Shown one piece after another: positions 61,774 through 64,000 of a stretch of 64,000 nucleotides of DNA (position 1 is the stretch's first letter; the number at the start of each line of letters is the position of its first letter). The stretch spans positions 1 to 64,000 of the forward strand of contig JAEUUU010000175.1 of the NCBI GenBank assembly GCA_016787345.1, written 5' to 3'. The notes below the pieces were generated by a model that was not told the DNA's origin, made no database searches, and saw only the letters and a list, made by a program, of their open reading frames with translations. The translations under genes were made by a program, and so were the position numbers. This DNA is from Saprospiraceae bacterium (lineage in GTDB: Bacteria > Bacteroidota > Bacteroidia > Chitinophagales > Saprospiraceae).

Positions 61774-62991
61774 TCATTCCATTCGTTCGATTACAATCGC
61801 ATAACCTTGCCCTACGCCGATACACATGGTACACAGGGCGTATCGGCCGCCGTTGCGCTGTAGTTGTCGCGCGGCAGCAAGGATAATGCGAGCCCCCGAC
61901 ATGCCCAGCGGATGCCCGAGTGCAATAGCGCCGCCGTTCTGATTGATTCTGGGGTCGTTGTCGGCTAAACCGAGGCGACGTGTGCAAGCCAGCACTTGGG
62001 CGGCAAACGCTTCATTCAGCTCGATGACGTCTACATCGTCCAGTTTTAGTCCCGCTTTGGCCAATGCCTTCTGCGATGCCGCCACCGGGCCAATGCCCAT
62101 GATGCGCGGCTCGACGCCAACAACGGCCGTACTCACCAGACGGGCCAGGGGGCGCAGATTGTGGCGATTCAGCGCCGCTTCGGACGCAATCAGCAGGGCG
62201 GCAGCACCGTCGTTCAGCCCTGAAGCATTGCCGGCCGTCACGGAGCCGTCTTTCTTAAAAGCTGGCTTGAGTTTGGCTAAAATATCAGGAGAGGTGCCTG
62301 GTTTTATAAATTCATCTGCTGAAAAAAGCACCGTTTCGCCCTTCGATTGTGGAATGGGCACCGGTGCGATTTCTTCGGCCAGAAGCCCTTCGGCACGGGC
62401 GCGGGTTGCTTTTTGCTGACTGGCAAATGCGAATTGATCCTGGTCTTCGCGGCTAATGCCGTCCAGATCAGCCAGATTTTCCGCTGTTTGCCCCATAGCA
62501 TCCGTGCCGTACATCTGCTGCATTTTGGGATTGATAAAACGCCAGCCAAAACTGGAGTCGTACATCTGGGCATCGGTACCGAAGGGTTTTGCACTTTTGC
62601 TGATGACGTATGGCCCCCGGGTCATGTTTTCCACCCCGCCCGCCAGGAAAAGATCGCCATCGCCACACTCGACAGCGCGTTTTGCGTGAATGGCCGCCGC
62701 CATACCACTGGCGCAAAGTCGATTGATGGTTTCGCCGGGGACCGACCAGGGCAAGCCTGCCAGTAAAAGCGCCATACGGGCGACATTCCGGTTGTCTTCT
62801 CCCGCCTGATTGGCGCAACCCATTATCACGTCGTCGATCAGTGCGGGATCGAGATTGGGATGACGCTGAATCAATTCGCGAAGAACATGCGCCGCCAGAT
62901 CGTCGGTACGAATGCCGGACAAACTGCCGCCAAAGTTTCCGATGGGCGTTCGTATGCCATCGACGAGATATGCTGATGTTAGAGTAGCCAT
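61774..62991 (-). CDS. Acetyl-CoA acyltransferase, 3-oxoadipyl-CoA thiolase-like
   Basis: The 405-residue thiolase has catalytic Cys93 (INRLCASG), ELNEAFAAQV, GHPLGMSGAR (catalytic His), and CIGVGQGYA with the second Cys. The opening IRTPIGNFGGSLSGIRTDDL and the CANQAGEDNRNVARMALLLA stretch are closer to PcaF/PaaJ (beta-ketoadipyl-CoA thiolases) than to FadA, suggesting aromatic acid or phenylacetate breakdown, though a general beta-oxidation role is possible. No other catabolic gene is near. It is divergent from the cysteine-leader gene, with a -7 box at 63018. Confidence 0.9.
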   Translation of the reverse strand: MATLTSAYLVDGIRTPIGNFGGSLSGIRTDDLAAHVLRELIQRHPNLDPALIDDVIMGCANQAGEDNRNVARMALLLAGLPWSVPGETINRLCASGMAAAIHAKRAVECGDGDLFLAGGVENMTRGPYVISKSAKPFGTDAQMYDSSFGWRFINPKMQQMYGTDAMGQTAENLADLDGISREDQDQFAFASQQKATRARAEGLLAEEIAPVPIPQSKGETVLFSADEFIKPGTSPDILAKLKPAFKKDGSVTAGNASGLNDGAAALLIASEAALNRHNLRPLARLVSTAVVGVEPRIMGIGPVAASQKALAKAGLKLDDVDVIELNEAFAAQVLACTRRLGLADNDPRINQNGGAIALGHPLGMSGARIILAAARQLQRNGGRYALCTMCIGVGQGYAIVIERME

Positions 62992-63017
62992 GTGACCGTA
63001 CTTTTCTGTTTGGGCGG

Positions 63018-63025
63018 CAAAGGTA
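63018..63025 (-). promoter_or_regulatory. -7 promoter element of the thiolase gene
   Basis: The minus strand reads TACCTTTG, an exact TAnnTTTG match, 26 bases before the thiolase ATG. Confidence 0.48.
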
Positions 63026-63134
63026 ATCCCCGCGGTTTGATAAGACGGAAGTTCGGAACGCGTTAAAAAATTGTATTTTTTTGCAACCCTTACTTGTCGA
63101 CTGCGTTAAAGCCATACATTCACTGCCGATAAAC

Positions 63135-63227
63135 ATGATGTCGCCCAATACTTTGCATATGACTTGTTGCTGTTGTTGTCTTTCCGCCCCGGAAAGGCGA
63201 TGCGGTTATTGGTCTACTGTGCTTTAA
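63135..63227 (+). CDS. Cysteine-run leader peptide of the serine acetyltransferase gene
   Basis: A 30-codon open frame starts at ATG 63135 (or the next ATG at 63138) and ends at TAA 63225-63227. It encodes MMSPNTLHMT, then five Cys in a row (codons TGT TGC TGT TGT TGT at 63165-63179), then LSAPERRCGYWSTVL. Five cysteine codons in succession are extremely rare. Directly after the run the sequence folds into competing hairpins, ending in a terminator before the serine O-acetyltransferase gene. The role proposed is translation-coupled sensing of Cys-tRNA; the peptide itself is probably unstable. No Shine-Dalgarno is evident, which is normal in Bacteroidota. Confidence 0.8.
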   Translation: MMSPNTLHMTCCCCCLSAPERRCGYWSTVL

Positions 63228-63290
63228 GTACAACGGCGCATTTGGTCATTCAACCGAAAACCCTTTCCCGACAATGTTCGTGAAAGGGTT
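63180..63290 (+). promoter_or_regulatory. Cysteine-responsive transcription attenuator
   Basis: Four segments form exclusive pairs. Segment 1, CTTTCC (63180-63185), directly follows the Cys codons. Segment 2, GGAAAGG (63191-63197), pairs with segment 1 across a 5-base loop. Segment 3, CCTTTCC (63262-63268), pairs perfectly with segment 2 (antiterminator). Segment 4, GAAAGGGTT (63282-63290), pairs with AACCCTTTC (63259-63267, overlapping segment 3) to form the terminator. A ribosome stalled at the Cys codons would cover segment 1 and free segment 2 to pair with 3, allowing read-through into the acetyltransferase gene. Confidence 0.78.
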
Positions 63291-63295
63291 TTTTT
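63259..63295 (+). terminator. Attenuator terminator upstream of serine O-acetyltransferase
   Basis: A perfect 9-bp stem (63259-63267 with 63282-63290) has a 14-base loop, followed by seven T in total from the stem end. It lies in the 5' leader, 14 bases before the start codon, where no full gene precedes it on this strand. Confidence 0.85.
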
Positions 63296-63308
63296 ATTTC
63301 CCTTGCTT

Positions 63309-64000
63309 ATGTTTTCCATTAGTCCGACACTCGATGCATTTTTTACCCGCCTGGACCAGGAAAGGGATCTTTTTTCCGTGCGAATACCTCCCAAAACCGA
63401 GGCGCAGCGCCTTGCCGACGGCTTATTCGAATTGCTTTTTCCGATCAATGAATCCGATCACTACCCGGCAGCCGTCCGATATGGCCATTTACGAAGCGAT
63501 TTGTTCAAATTATTGTCCGAATTGCTCGCGGGAAGAAACGATATAAGCGTGTTGGCAGACCGCTTTTTTGAACAATTGCCCGAAATACACCAGCAATTGC
63601 TGGAAGATGCTGCGGCGATCTTGCAGTTTGATCCTGCGGCTACATGTATGGAGGAGGTAGTAGCAACCTATCCTGGATTTTACGCTATCGCTAATTACCG
63701 GATTGCCAATTTGTTGCATCGTCTGGGTGTGCCGCTTTTGCCCAGGGTTTTCTCTGAATATGTGCACGGGAAGACGGGGATAGACATCCACCCCTCTGCG
63801 ACGATCGGCAGGTCTTTCTTTATCGACCACGGCACCGGGGTCGTGATTGGCGCGACTGCCGTGATTGGCAATCAGGTCAAAATCTATCAGGGGGTAACAT
63901 TGGGCGCCTTACAGGTCGACAAATCGCTGGCAAACACCAAACGACATCCTACCATCGAAGATAATTGCGTGTTGTACGCCAATTGTACCATTCTGGGCGG
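63309..64000 (+). CDS. cysE: Serine O-acetyltransferase (EpsC/CysE type), 5' part
   Basis: This enzyme acetylates serine with acetyl-CoA to give O-acetylserine, the direct precursor of cysteine. The visible 230 codons show an N-terminal helical part (DAFFTRLDQERDLFSVRIPP) and FYAIANYRIANLLHRLGVPL. Hexapeptide left-handed helix repeats follow: GIDIHPSATIGRSFFIDHGT, GVVIGATAVIGNQVKIYQGV, TLGALQVDKS, and HPTIEDNCVLYANCTILGG. His in DHGTG and in HPT are catalytic in the family. The gene runs off the right edge. Expression is predicted to depend on the Cys leader attenuator upstream. Confidence 0.95.
   Translation, partial: MFSISPTLDAFFTRLDQERDLFSVRIPPKTEAQRLADGLFELLFPINESDHYPAAVRYGHLRSDLFKLLSELLAGRNDISVLADRFFEQLPEIHQQLLEDAAAILQFDPAATCMEEVVATYPGFYAIANYRIANLLHRLGVPLLPRVFSEYVHGKTGIDIHPSATIGRSFFIDHGTGVVIGATAVIGNQVKIYQGVTLGALQVDKSLANTKRHPTIEDNCVLYANCTILG

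Noticed and set aside
63224..63448. Minus-strand frame overlapping the start of the serine acetyltransferase gene
   Set aside because: It lies opposite a well-supported gene and the attenuator terminator and has no recognisable domain.
60327..64000. CRISPR array or further cas genes around cas6
   Set aside because: I looked for regularly spaced direct repeats and for Cas1/2/3/5/7/9/10-like proteins in the flanks and found none within the window.
1..64000. tRNA or rRNA genes, insertion sequences, prophage
   Set aside because: No cloverleaf with CCA-end context, no rRNA core sequence and no transposase, integrase or phage structural protein was seen. A covariance-model scan would be needed for certainty.

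Overview
The window is a dense, GC-balanced stretch of a Bacteroidota chromosome. The evidence is PorP/SprF and OmpA/PD40 genes, secreted proteins with both type A and type B type IX secretion (T9SS) sorting domains, a TonB receptor with a carboxypeptidase-like N-terminal domain, DUF5686, DUF1599 and DUF4965 proteins, and repeated TAnnTTTG -7 promoter elements close to start codons. The gene style (long PKD proteins, gliding-type C-termini, non-Bacteroides composition) suggests a Saprospiria-like environmental lineage; that placement is inference. I see no rRNA, tRNA, insertion sequence, prophage or CRISPR array.

Layout. 1-4.2 kb: the end of a PorP/SprF gene and its OmpA-family partner, an esterase and a VOC protein. 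4.3-12.9 kb: tilS and an LtaS-like phosphotransferase, a DUF5686 surface protein, a GT39-like membrane glycosyltransferase, a dihydrofolate-reductase-like protein and folE. 13-18.9 kb: a LytS/LytTR two-component pair, an orphan PycTM-like membrane protein, a DoxX/BT_3928-type protein with DUF1599, a second VOC protein and a TPR membrane protein. 19-27.8 kb: two lipoproteins, a TonB receptor, arfB, a GT2, a TPR protein and gyrA. 28-36 kb: a PorT-like barrel, a subtilase, pgk, gap, an SbtA-like bicarbonate permease, an endonuclease/phosphatase-family protein and a DUF1573 lipoprotein. 36-46.5 kb: a 1952-residue PKD metalloprotease, a small barrel protein, class I aldolase and a glutaminase-A-like protein. 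46.5-58 kb: mutS2, an Omp28/T9SS protein, lpxB, an ABC permease and ATPase pair, a CxxxY-type ccmE and a ccmF/ccsA gene. 58-64 kb: a type B T9SS protein, a solitary cas6, a lipoprotein, a PcaF-like thiolase, and the start of a serine O-acetyltransferase gene cut by the window edge.

The most exciting item is the serine acetyltransferase leader (63135-63308). A 30-codon open reading frame with five consecutive cysteine codons is followed by three mutually exclusive hairpins, the last an intrinsic terminator, directly before the first enzyme of cysteine synthesis. This has every part of a trp-type ribosome-mediated attenuator, responding to cysteine. Other points of note are a solitary Cas6 whose expected catalytic histidine position reads glutamine; a palindromic repeat element read in frame inside lpxB; a perfect 39-bp inverted repeat beside pgk; octamer repeat arrays shared between two distant spacers; an orphan PycTM-like effector whose likely promoter lies in the loop of the preceding terminator; and a GyrA with alanine at the quinolone-determining serine position.
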